A stretch of DNA of 64,000 bases, from NCBI GenBank assembly GCA_023268355.1, contig JALNJK010000003.1, forward strand, positions 1 to 64,000, read 5' to 3'. The notes under the pieces are model-generated. The model did not search any database. It was not told the origin of the DNA and saw nothing but the letters and a program-made list of their open reading frames with translations. Below are positions 1-6,665 of the stretch, piece after piece; the stretch's first letter is position 1; every line of letters begins with the position of its first letter. The stretch comes from Candidatus Terraquivivens tengchongensis (GTDB taxonomy: Archaea; Thermoproteota; Nitrososphaeria_A; Caldarchaeales; Wolframiiraptoraceae). Both the position numbers and the translations under genes were made by a program.

Positions 1-1730
1 TACATGTCATAGGCATGCAATACTTCCCTTCCAACACTATGCTTCATTAAAAGGTCCTCAACAATCCAGAAGGGATAGTCCAGATATTTTAGTGTAGATC
101 TGATCCTCTCTTTACGTATTATACTACCATCCAACTTATGGAGCAAAGTCATCATAAATAACGTTAGCGGGATGAGGCGGCCATACCTATCATCGTTTAC
201 GTCATAATTGTATAAAGGATGGACTGGCATTATAACTCTTCTTTCAACCGTCGGATCTGGGATGTGTGAAAATTTAGCAGGATAGATTCCTGTTGAAATT
301 ATGGCTTTAGATAGATCGGGTAAGATTTCTGCAAAATCTTCAAGTTCCTTTTTACTACCACTTATAGGTGTAAGGTGTAATGCCCATGTAAAGTCAAGCA
401 ATATCATGCTTTTTTCGTCCGTTCCTACTCTCTCCACAATGCTCCAAGGTCTTTGAATAAGCTCCTCTGTTTCTATAGGTTTTTCTTTTCCATCGATTGC
501 TACTATAATTCTGTGGGCTAAAGCAGATAAATCGTGCGCAACTTCGTAGTGCGTTGGTTTAGCGAAAAAAAGTTGAATTATATAATCAACGCTCCTAAAC
601 TTCTGCTCATATCCTATAACTACCTTCCGTTGAGTGAGTGCTTCAAGGACGCAAAGCGGACAAATGAAGATCTTATTCCTTTCCCAATTTTGGAGAAGAA
701 CGTTCATGTTTATGCATCCAGGGTATCTGGGAGACCATCTTTCTGTGGATGCCTCGTTATATTTTAGTCGCCCGTATATTGTTGGACGGATTGGATCAGC
801 AACACGGGACCCACATATTATGCAGCTGTTCTCTCCGTTTTCATAATCAATGCTAAGCAACTTTACACCAAATAAGGAAGACTCAATGGAACTGTCTAAC
901 TTTATAGTCTTGTTCGAGTCTACTGTAAACTTGCCAATGTCGATCCACTTTTTAGGCTCCGTTTTGCTTCCCTTTCTGATAACATCAGAGATTTCGTCAG
1001 AGGTTGCACCAATTCTTTTCTTTAATTTCATGTAATCGATCTCTATTGGCCATGTTATGTTCAACTCATTTCTCAAAATCATGAGGAGGCCGTTTCTGGT
1101 TAAGATAAAGAGGGCATGAGTTTTATCCAGACCGGTTTCCCTTAACTGTTTTTGGACATGTTCTATAATCATTTGGTAAATTAGTGAACGAAGCATCACT
1201 TGTGGGACAAACATTGATACAACATACAACTTTAAGCGGTCACGAATTTCCTTAATTTTCTCTTTAATCATCTCATCACGCATCTTTACAATAATATCAA
1301 AAGCACTTTCAGCGCTGGTTATGAAGTCTGCAAGCCAAACACTTTTTGCAGCTATGCTGTACTTGTCCAACCATATTCCAGGGTTTTCAGCCACATTATA
1401 TTGACACCCCTCGAGTACCTTACTTTTTAGATTTTTTTCAAGACCTATGTTCTCTAATGTGTGGAAAATAACTTCTTTGAATTTATCCTTTGTTAACGAC
1501 TTATCTGTAGCTTCAGCTTTTTGGTATACATCATGCAAAAGCCCGCAATACGTAGCCACATCCACAATATCCTGGTCATCAGTCAATATGCCGGCAATAC
1601 CGCCGGCAATTGCTGCAGTGTTCAAAGAGTGCTGAAAGGCTGACACAACGCCACGCTTTTTCCAGCTGACCAGGCCGACAAAAGGATGAAAAACCTGGTA
1701 GGCGGCTTTATATAGTTCTTTCCTAACCAT
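1..1730 (-). CDS. cas10d: Type I-D CRISPR large subunit Cas10d/Csc3-like, 3' part beyond the window
   Basis: The minus strand is open from an ATG at 1730 to the left edge (576 codons, no stop), so this is the N-terminal part of a larger protein. I translated it by hand. An HD-type nuclease signature is visible: His34, the His66-Asp67 pair and a later Asp135. Two zinc-binding CxxC pairs follow, Cys303/Cys306 and Cys357/Cys360. An N-terminal HD domain followed by a zinc finger is typical of Cas10d, the large subunit of type I-D interference complexes, where the HD domain cuts DNA. A cas6-like gene lies 630 bp away on the other strand, which supports a cas locus. The palm domain and the rest of the operon would lie outside the window. 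Alternatives are a type III Cas10 or Csx11-like protein. The exact subtype is inference. Confidence 0.65.
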   Translation of the reverse strand, partial: MVRKELYKAAYQVFHPFVGLVSWKKRGVVSAFQHSLNTAAIAGGIAGILTDDQDIVDVATYCGLLHDVYQKAEATDKSLTKDKFKEVIFHTLENIGLEKNLKSKVLEGCQYNVAENPGIWLDKYSIAAKSVWLADFITSAESAFDIIVKMRDEMIKEKIKEIRDRLKLYVVSMFVPQVMLRSLIYQMIIEHVQKQLRETGLDKTHALFILTRNGLLMILRNELNITWPIEIDYMKLKKRIGATSDEISDVIRKGSKTEPKKWIDIGKFTVDSNKTIKLDSSIESSLFGVKLLSIDYENGENSCIICGSRVADPIRPTIYGRLKYNEASTERWSPRYPGCINMNVLLQNWERNKIFICPLCVLEALTQRKVVIGYEQKFRSVDYIIQLFFAKPTHYEVAHDLSALAHRIIVAIDGKEKPIETEELIQRPWSIVERVGTDEKSMILLDFTWALHLTPISGSKKELEDFAEILPDLSKAIISTGIYPAKFSHIPDPTVERRVIMPVHPLYNYDVNDDRYGRLIPLTLFMMTLLHKLDGSIIRKERIRSTLKYLDYPFWIVEDLLMKHSVGREVLHAYDM

Positions 1731-1894
1731 TGTTAGTTAACGTAGTATAATAGAAAAATTAAAATCTTTTGTCCAAACTAAAAAGAAAAATGTCAATATC
1801 AACATGACAAGATGATTAACAGTTATTTCTTTTGGGGTGACAACAGAAATCGCGAAGGGTTTTTAATACATACCAGTCATGATCTGCTGTTATT

Positions 1895-1908
1895 GGCGTC
1901 TGGCGTCT
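1895..1908. repeat. Tandem 7-bp direct repeat next to a TATA box
   Basis: GGCGTCT occurs twice in immediate succession (1895-1901 and 1902-1908). The pair ends about 10 bp before the TATAAA at 1919-1924. Its place just upstream of the promoter fits a regulator binding site or part of an extended promoter of the downstream RNA/wHTH/cas6 unit. No binding protein can be assigned from sequence. Confidence 0.45.
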
Positions 1909-1914
1909 ATTTAG

Positions 1915-1926
1915 ATAATATAAATT
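1915..1926 (+). promoter_or_regulatory. TATA box for the structured RNA/cas6 unit
   Basis: TATAAA at 1919-1924 is followed after about 24-27 bp by the outer stem of the structured RNA (from 1943). That is the usual distance from an archaeal TATA box to the transcription start. No other strong TATA box lies between here and the wHTH gene at 2117, so one transcript may carry both the RNA and the coding genes. Confidence 0.5.
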
Positions 1927-1942
1927 TTAAGGGTTATGTGTA

Positions 1943-2113
1943 ACGGTATTAGCGCAGGATTTTATGAACATCGTATTAAGCCTGATGGGCGCGGATTCGC
2001 CGGCTTAATACGTTTACTTGACAAGCTAAGACTAGGCGAGGCGTATATGGAAATGGTTACGGGTCTGGGATGCCTAGCGTACTTTTAATCAAAATCCTGC
2101 ATGAATATACCGT
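1943..2113 (+). ncRNA. Highly structured RNA or 5' leader between cas10d and cas6
   Basis: Nested perfect complementarities define a folded RNA of about 171 nt: 1943-1949 with 2107-2113 (7 bp), 1954-1963 with 2091-2100 (10 bp), a hairpin 1972-1982 with 2002-2012 (11 bp, capped by 1988-1991/1998-2001), and 2032-2037 with 2072-2077 (6 bp). Together they form a closing helix with two side hairpins. It starts where a TATA box at 1919 would place a transcript start and ends 3 nt before the wHTH start codon. It lacks the conserved motifs of SRP RNA and RNase P RNA that I would recognise. It could be a free ncRNA linked to the CRISPR system or a structured leader of the wHTH-cas6 mRNA. A 50-codon ORF (1936-2088) lies across it but has no recognisable homology. 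Confidence 0.55.
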
Positions 2114-2116
2114 AGT

Positions 2117-2361
2117 ATGGATATATCTATCTCGATGGTAGATCTGGTCCGCTTCAAAAATACTTTGCTTTTTCTTGCTGAATGGAAAATTGTGGGTATA
2201 AACGAATTGTCTAAGACGATTAAGATCTCAAAAATGGACTTTTACAAGACACTTTCCTCATTGATTAACCATGGACTCGTCGAAAGGTTTGGACGGACAG
2301 CTATAGTTTAGCATTTATAGGTGAAGCTTTAGCTATGCTACTAGAGGTTGGGGACGTATGA
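2117..2361 (+). pseudogene. Winged-helix DNA-binding protein, frameshifted, upstream of cas6
   Basis: The intact frame (2117-2311) encodes 64 residues with a winged helix-turn-helix: a helix pair around INELSKTIKISKMDFYKTLSSL, then the wing stem GLVERFG. It stops at TAG 2309-2311, earlier than the fold would end. From about 2305 a shifted frame continues smoothly (SLAFIGEALAMLLEVGDV) to a TGA at 2359-2361 that overlaps the cas6 ATG as ATGA. A single-base indel near 2303-2308 therefore probably split an ~81-residue regulator that was translationally coupled to cas6. A small HTH protein in this position may regulate the cas operon. Real mutation and sequence error cannot be told apart here. Confidence 0.6.
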
Positions 2362-3194
2362 GTGATTCTGGTTTTGAGATTCTTAAGGTAAAAGTTACCG
2401 CCTCATCAACAGACTTTATTTATAATTATACAGGTAAGGTAACAAAAGCGATCCTACTAACCGAGGTCCCCGAGCTACAAACAGTATTCAGACCAGTTAA
2501 AGGATTCTTTAAGATTATTAGGGTAAGCCCACTCATCAAAGACGGTTCTGTAACCACGCCATTCTTTGAGGCTAAGCGTATAAATGGAAAAATCGTTTAC
2601 GAGCTGAGACCGCTCTTACTTTCCGGTAATTACACGTTTGAGGTTGGTTCGACTTCCGATAACGTTTCACGTATATTTAGCAAGTTTAATAAGGTCCAGG
2701 GCATTAGAACGAGGCTTAAGTTTGAAAACACGGTCATTGAGTATACGATTGAAGATGTTGCAGTAGAAAGCCCCAACATGGCCTTAGGTAAATATGTAAT
2801 TATTAAGTCTATCAGTCCAGCCCTTCTACCAACACCATATGTGGCAACCCAGCAGGTAAGAAGATTTACGATAACTCCTGCTATACTTTTATGGGTTCCG
2901 TATTTAATCTCGCAACAAACATATACTGTTACAGAGGACCTCGTATACAAAGCTGTTAAATTGTTAGAGACTTCTTTCGTAGAACACTACTCGTCGCTGG
3001 CAAAGGTGATGCATGTCCTATACGACGGAAGGAGGGAGCCCGCGTTACACTTTAGGGCAAAGTACATCGTCTTATGTTCTGATCAAGAAAGGATGGAAAC
3101 ATTGGCGAGGATACTAATGGTGGCAAGAACGCTTGGTGTAGGAGCGAGCAGGGCTAACGGCTTTGGGACGGTCCAGATTTCACAGAAAAATTAA
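2358..3194 (+). CDS. cas6: CRISPR pre-crRNA endoribonuclease Cas6 family protein
   Basis: Cas6 cuts CRISPR repeat transcripts to make crRNAs and often stays on the crRNA 3' handle. The 278-residue protein has the length and two-ferredoxin-fold look of Cas6. Its C-terminus carries the diagnostic glycine-rich loop (GVGASRANGFG, residues 260-270) followed by a short beta strand. No obvious catalytic His can be fixed without an alignment, as is usual in this family. The start ATG overlaps the stop of the repaired wHTH frame (ATGA). The divergent Cas10d-like gene upstream supports a type I-D setting. The gene is followed by an A-rich gap and then an unrelated protease gene. Confidence 0.78.
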   Translation: MSDSGFEILKVKVTASSTDFIYNYTGKVTKAILLTEVPELQTVFRPVKGFFKIIRVSPLIKDGSVTTPFFEAKRINGKIVYELRPLLLSGNYTFEVGSTSDNVSRIFSKFNKVQGIRTRLKFENTVIEYTIEDVAVESPNMALGKYVIIKSISPALLPTPYVATQQVRRFTITPAILLWVPYLISQQTYTVTEDLVYKAVKLLETSFVEHYSSLAKVMHVLYDGRREPALHFRAKYIVLCSDQERMETLARILMVARTLGVGASRANGFGTVQISQKN

Positions 3195-3239
3195 AAAAGA
3201 AAAAAGAATTAAATTAAATTAGGATAGGATATAGTTAAT

Positions 3240-4076
3240 GTGGCCCCCTTAGGTAAGCAGTATGCGGCTTTACTTGAGGTCTGCCTAGTCTCACTAATTC
3301 TAACTTTTGTTTTGTGGTTCTACGAAGCTTACTTAAAGTGTAGTATGTTCTGGCATTTTGGTCTCCCAAAATTTATTATAATATTCATAACCCTACTCGC
3401 CATCACCTTACCCAGGAGGAGTTTTAGGATTTACGGCTTCCTACCCAGAAGCCCGCGCTTCACATTGAAGTGGAGCTCAGCATTTATAGCGGCATTTATC
3501 CTACCTACAGTGATCTCAATTGGGATGTCAGCGGCTCTGGGCATGGCTAAGCCTGCTGGGCTGTCGCCGCTCGGCGTAGTTCTAAACGTGATCTTCAACA
3601 TGATCTTCATCGGGCTTGTTGAGGAGGCTTATTTTAGGGGTTACGTCCAGTCTAGGTTCAACGAAGTCTTTGATAGGCGCTGGCGGAGACTTGTCTTTAA
3701 GGCTTGGAAGGTCGATTATGGAATAGGTCTACTTCTAACCTCCGTAATTTTCGCCCTGATACATATAGTCAATTACTGGAACCCGATTACATCAAGGTGG
3801 GAGCCAGCTTGGTGGATGCCCATACACATCCTAGGAACATTCGCCTTCGGATGCTTAGCCGGGGCTCTAAGAGAGGCATCAGACATTTATGTTTCAGCTT
3901 CACTACATGGAGGTATAATGACTGCCTATACGTTCCTATCCATTTATACAAGCGAATTGATCCTGAACATAAGCCTATTCATCAGCTGGTTCATCTTCTT
4001 CTATCTTCTAACCATCTTCTTCCATGAATCCGAGAACCTAAAGCCAAGAACCATGGAGAGCAAAGCGATGAAATGA
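3240..4076 (+). CDS. CPBP family intramembrane metalloprotease
   Basis: A 278-residue, multi-pass membrane protein of the CPBP (CAAX protease and bacteriocin-processing, Abi) family. The active-site motifs are present: Glu128-Glu129 with Arg133 in the EEAYFRG motif, His175 in the FALIH segment and His223 in SASLHGG. Archaeal members act as membrane glutamic-type or metallo-proteases of unknown substrate. The likely start is GTG at 3240. An ATG at 3238 overlaps it in another frame. The next gene on the same strand is a DUF1648/SdpI-like membrane protein. In bacteria both families recur around bacteriocin and immunity functions, but no toxin gene is seen here. Confidence 0.85.
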   Translation: MAPLGKQYAALLEVCLVSLILTFVLWFYEAYLKCSMFWHFGLPKFIIIFITLLAITLPRRSFRIYGFLPRSPRFTLKWSSAFIAAFILPTVISIGMSAALGMAKPAGLSPLGVVLNVIFNMIFIGLVEEAYFRGYVQSRFNEVFDRRWRRLVFKAWKVDYGIGLLLTSVIFALIHIVNYWNPITSRWEPAWWMPIHILGTFAFGCLAGALREASDIYVSASLHGGIMTAYTFLSIYTSELILNISLFISWFIFFYLLTIFFHESENLKPRTMESKAMK

Positions 4077-4245
4077 AGACAACATAGAGAAAAGATAATT
4101 GACTGCAAGTTTTAACCCAGATAATTATGAGAAGAACCTTGTCAAGTTCATAGAAAAAAGTGCATTTCATACTCTTTGAGGAGAGCATTTAATTACTGGC
4201 GTCTTTTCTCCAAATTTTATTAATGGATGTTTGGGAGGGAAACCT

Positions 4246-4902
4246 ATGAGTATTAGAAAGAGTGAGATAATTGTCTTAGCTTTAATTGTTCTGTCGTTCT
4301 GTGTTAGTGTTTGTTTATACCCGTGGATTCCGGAGAAGGTCGCCAGTCACTGGAACATTAAAGGCGAAGTTGACGGTTACCTCCCGAAGTTCTGGGGCCT
4401 ATTCCTTGTTCCTTTCGTGTTTACTGTAATTGCCCTGCTCCTTATCGCAATACCAAGAATAGATCCATTGAAGGAGAACATCGAGGCATTCAGAAAGTAC
4501 TATGACGGCTTCCTCATACTCTTCTCAATATTCCTCCTTTCTGTACATCTACAGGTGATGCTTTGGAACATCGGTGTGCAGGTGAGCCCGACGGTTACCA
4601 TATCGATAAGCATCGGGTTGTTGTTCTTTTACATCGGGATCTTATGCACGAACTCAAAAAGGAACTGGTTTATCGGGATAAGGACGCCGTGGACATTGAG
4701 TAGCGATAGGGTCTGGAAGAAGACACATAGGCTCGGAGGGAAGCTTTTCAAGGTGATCGGAATATTTACAATCTTCGGGATGCTAATCCATGAATATGCG
4801 ATCATCCTATTCATCGCTCTAGTAATGTTCGCCGCAGTCTATACGATAGTCTACTCGTACTTTGAGTACCAGAAAGAGAAGAGCGCTAACCTCCAGACCT
4901 AA
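4246..4902 (+). CDS. SdpI/DUF1648 family membrane protein
   Basis: A 218-residue protein with about six hydrophobic segments. The N-terminal DUF1648 signature (residues about 24-45: PEKVASHWNIKGEVDGY) is clear, and a C-terminal SdpI-like segment contains the typical GIRTPWTLSS motif. Bacterial SdpI is an immunity/signalling protein against the SdpC toxin. In archaea the family role is unknown. I chose ATG 4246 because a strong GGAGGG ribosome-binding site lies 8 nt upstream. A TTG at 4231 would add five residues and would include that site in the coding region. Confidence 0.8.
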   Translation: MSIRKSEIIVLALIVLSFCVSVCLYPWIPEKVASHWNIKGEVDGYLPKFWGLFLVPFVFTVIALLLIAIPRIDPLKENIEAFRKYYDGFLILFSIFLLSVHLQVMLWNIGVQVSPTVTISISIGLLFFYIGILCTNSKRNWFIGIRTPWTLSSDRVWKKTHRLGGKLFKVIGIFTIFGMLIHEYAIILFIALVMFAAVYTIVYSYFEYQKEKSANLQT

Positions 4903-4996
4903 AGCGAACAATTACTCTTCGCTCGGTGTACAAAACACGGAAACCTTGCTGGTAATGTGTCTGAATAACATGGAACCAAAAGCCGCAATGTCCCAA

Positions 4997-5040
4997 TTAG
5001 TTCAGCATTCGCGAAAATTTTTTCTTCTATGCTGAACTAA
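4997..5040. repeat. 44-bp palindromic element, copy 1
   Basis: Perfect 12-bp inverted arms (4997-5008 TTAGTTCAGCAT and 5029-5040) surround a centre with a second small palindrome (GAAAATTTTTTC). A second copy with nearly the same arms and a similar centre lies at 31301-31346. Two copies with conserved ends and variable inner bases suggest a mobile palindromic element (MITE-like) or a recurrent hairpin. It sits between convergent genes, so a bidirectional terminator role is possible. Confidence 0.75.
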
Positions 5041-5107
5041 CTCGTTAAGCTTAAAAAAAAGTTTGGTTGTTACTACCTCAATCTACTCTCTACCGTCGTT
5101 TTGTATT

Positions 5108-5533
5108 TCATACGTTCGATGCTATAACTTTCTTAGGTACGAGCTTTATTATGACGGATTCGCCCTCTTCTATGGGAGCCATCTTTTTGTATTGTTTGTA
5201 CTTCCTATAAAGTAGGCGTCTTCCATATGCAAACTCTTCACCACCTTCGTAAATTTTAGCCATGCCTTGGATCATGAGGCTTTTTAACCGATTCCAATTT
5301 TCATAGTATACGTCAACGAGTAGCGTAGCTGATGGATTCCTCTTTAAGTTCTTAACCTTTTTAGAGTTAGCATCAGTACCTATGTATATTGCTTTACCAT
5401 CGAACGCATAGCATACGGGAACTAAATGGACTGTCCCATCTTCAGATATCGTTCCTAATCTTCCGACCCTCTGTTTCTTAAGAAAGCTCGCATGCTTCCC
5501 TTTTAATTCCTGCAAAACCGTTGGCACCTTCAC
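5108..5533 (-). CDS. PPOX-class flavin/F420-dependent oxidoreductase
   Basis: A 141-residue split-barrel protein of the pyridoxamine-5'-phosphate oxidase-like class. The N-terminal KQRVGRLGTISEDGTVHLVPVC segment and the central IYIGTDANSKKVKNLKRNPSATLLVD segment are characteristic of the small archaeal PPOX proteins that bind FMN or F420. Substrate unknown. It is transcribed divergently from the E1-like gene at 5581, with only 47 bp between starts. Confidence 0.78.
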   Translation of the reverse strand: MKVPTVLQELKGKHASFLKKQRVGRLGTISEDGTVHLVPVCYAFDGKAIYIGTDANSKKVKNLKRNPSATLLVDVYYENWNRLKSLMIQGMAKIYEGGEEFAYGRRLLYRKYKQYKKMAPIEEGESVIIKLVPKKVIASNV

Positions 5534-5580
5534 ACGCAGTTGTATTAAAGTATATTTAAAGCAAGCGTAAAGGGTCTGGT

Positions 5581-6318
5581 ATGGTGTTTACAGAAAGGGA
5601 GTTGGAAAGGTACGACAGACAAATTAGGTTACCTAACTTCGGTGTGGAAGGTCAAAGGAAACTGAAGACCGCGAAGGTTCTTGTCGCGGGGGTTGGAGGC
5701 CTCGGCACCGCAGCGGCTCTTTACTTGGCAGCAGCGGGTGTAGGTAGACTTATGCTGGTTGACAAAGAAGTTGTCGAGCTCAGTAACCTAAACCGTCAAA
5801 TTTTGTACACTACAAACGATTTAGGAAAACCAAAAGCAAAGGTCGCGGCTGAGAGGTTGAGCTCCTTAAACCCTGAGATATCGATAGAGGCTCTAATGGT
5901 TGAGATAAACGAGGAGAATGTGTCCGAGATTATAAAAGGATGCAACGTCGTGGTGGACGGTCAGGATAATTACAAGACTAGATACGCGTTAAATGATGCA
6001 TGTATTATTCAGAGAATACCGTTCGTTCATGCCTCCGTGCATGCGTATGAGGGTAGGCTGATGACGATTTTACCGGGCAAAGGGCCGTGCTATAGGTGCA
6101 TCGTGCCCGTACCGCCACCAGAAGAAGGGGGTTTCCCAGTCCTCGGCACGGTTCCAGGAACAATCTCTACGTTACAGGCTACAGAAGCGATTAAAATCGT
6201 ACTCGGTATAGGAAAGCTCTACGTTGGAAGGATGTTAATATACGACGCTCTTGAGATGATGTTTTACGAGGTAAAGGTCGAAAGGAATCCTGAGTGCCCT
6301 TCATGCGGCTTGCTTTGA
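5581..6318 (+). CDS. moeB: E1-like adenylyltransferase, MoeB/ThiF/HesA family
   Basis: A 245-residue enzyme that adenylates the C-terminus of ubiquitin-like sulfur carriers (MoaD, ThiS, SAMP types). The nucleotide-binding GVGGLG is at about residues 37-42, the conserved SNLNRQ segment is near 75, and D-N-Y-K-T-R (about 137) matches the ATP/Mg site. Two zinc CxxC pairs, CYRC and CPSC, frame the C-terminal half. The crossover segment GTVPGTISTLQATEAIK is typical, but no catalytic Cys is seen in the usual place just before it. No ubiquitin-like partner gene is next to it. A JAMM protease that could reverse such conjugation lies at 13567. Confidence 0.88.
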   Translation: MVFTERELERYDRQIRLPNFGVEGQRKLKTAKVLVAGVGGLGTAAALYLAAAGVGRLMLVDKEVVELSNLNRQILYTTNDLGKPKAKVAAERLSSLNPEISIEALMVEINEENVSEIIKGCNVVVDGQDNYKTRYALNDACIIQRIPFVHASVHAYEGRLMTILPGKGPCYRCIVPVPPPEEGGFPVLGTVPGTISTLQATEAIKIVLGIGKLYVGRMLIYDALEMMFYEVKVERNPECPSCGLL

Positions 6319-6363
6319 AAACGTTTATAAACATCAAAACTAAAAAATATAACGTGAGCAAAT

Positions 6364-6622
6364 ATGCCAAAAGCATTTGTATTGGTGAACACTGAGATAC
6401 CCCGATAAAATAAGGGGCTCAAAAGGTTCTGAAGAAGAAGTGGTTAATGAGCTGAGAAAGATAGACGCGGTTAAGGAAGCGTTTATTGTATATGGTGTTT
6501 ATGACGTAATAGTAAAGGTTGAAGCAGATAGTATGGACAAGCTTAAGGAAATAGTCTCATGGAAGATAAGAAGGTTGGATAAGGTCAGGAGCACGCTCAC
6601 GATGCTTGTGATCAGCGAGTAA
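6364..6622 (+). pseudogene. Stand-alone Lrp/AsnC ligand-binding (RAM) domain protein with a +1 frameshift
   Basis: The 5' part (ATG 6364, MPKAFVLVNTEIP) is the classic N-terminus of small Lrp/AsnC RAM-domain proteins, but it hits TAA at 6406. The rest (VVNELRKIDAVKEAFIVYGVYDVIVKVEA and on to the stop at 6620-6622) is read in the +1 frame. Removing one C from the CCCC run at 6400-6403 restores one continuous ORF of about 85 residues reading ...NTEIPDKIRGSKGSEEEVV.... A TATA-like box (TTTATAAA at about 6325) lies at a fitting distance upstream. RAM domains bind small effectors and form octamers. The lesion could be a real mutation, a homopolymer error or a programmed +1 shift. Confidence 0.75.
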
Positions 6623-6665
6623 CATAACGACTCAAAAAATAATTATTATTGCCTCCCCGTTTTAA

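Noticed and set aside
1740-1860. Possible degenerate CRISPR repeat in the A-rich gap (AAACTAAAAAGAAAAA)
   Set aside because: Similarity to known archaeal repeats is only in A-rich low-complexity bases, there is one copy, and no spacing pattern.
1936-2088. 50-codon ORF (MCNGISAGF...) in front of the wHTH gene
   Set aside because: Its whole length lies within nested perfect inverted repeats that explain the sequence better as RNA structure; no protein family is recognisable. Kept only as an alternative.
3240-4902. Bacteriocin/immunity locus suggested by CPBP protease plus SdpI-like gene
   Set aside because: No small secreted toxin or exporter gene is nearby, and both families are common in archaea as single genes.
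6400-6420. Small archaeal-type intron (CCCC...GGGG bordered insert) in the RAM-domain gene
   Set aside because: The shifted frame is open across the segment and one deleted C restores the gene; no bulge-helix-bulge motif of adequate length is present.
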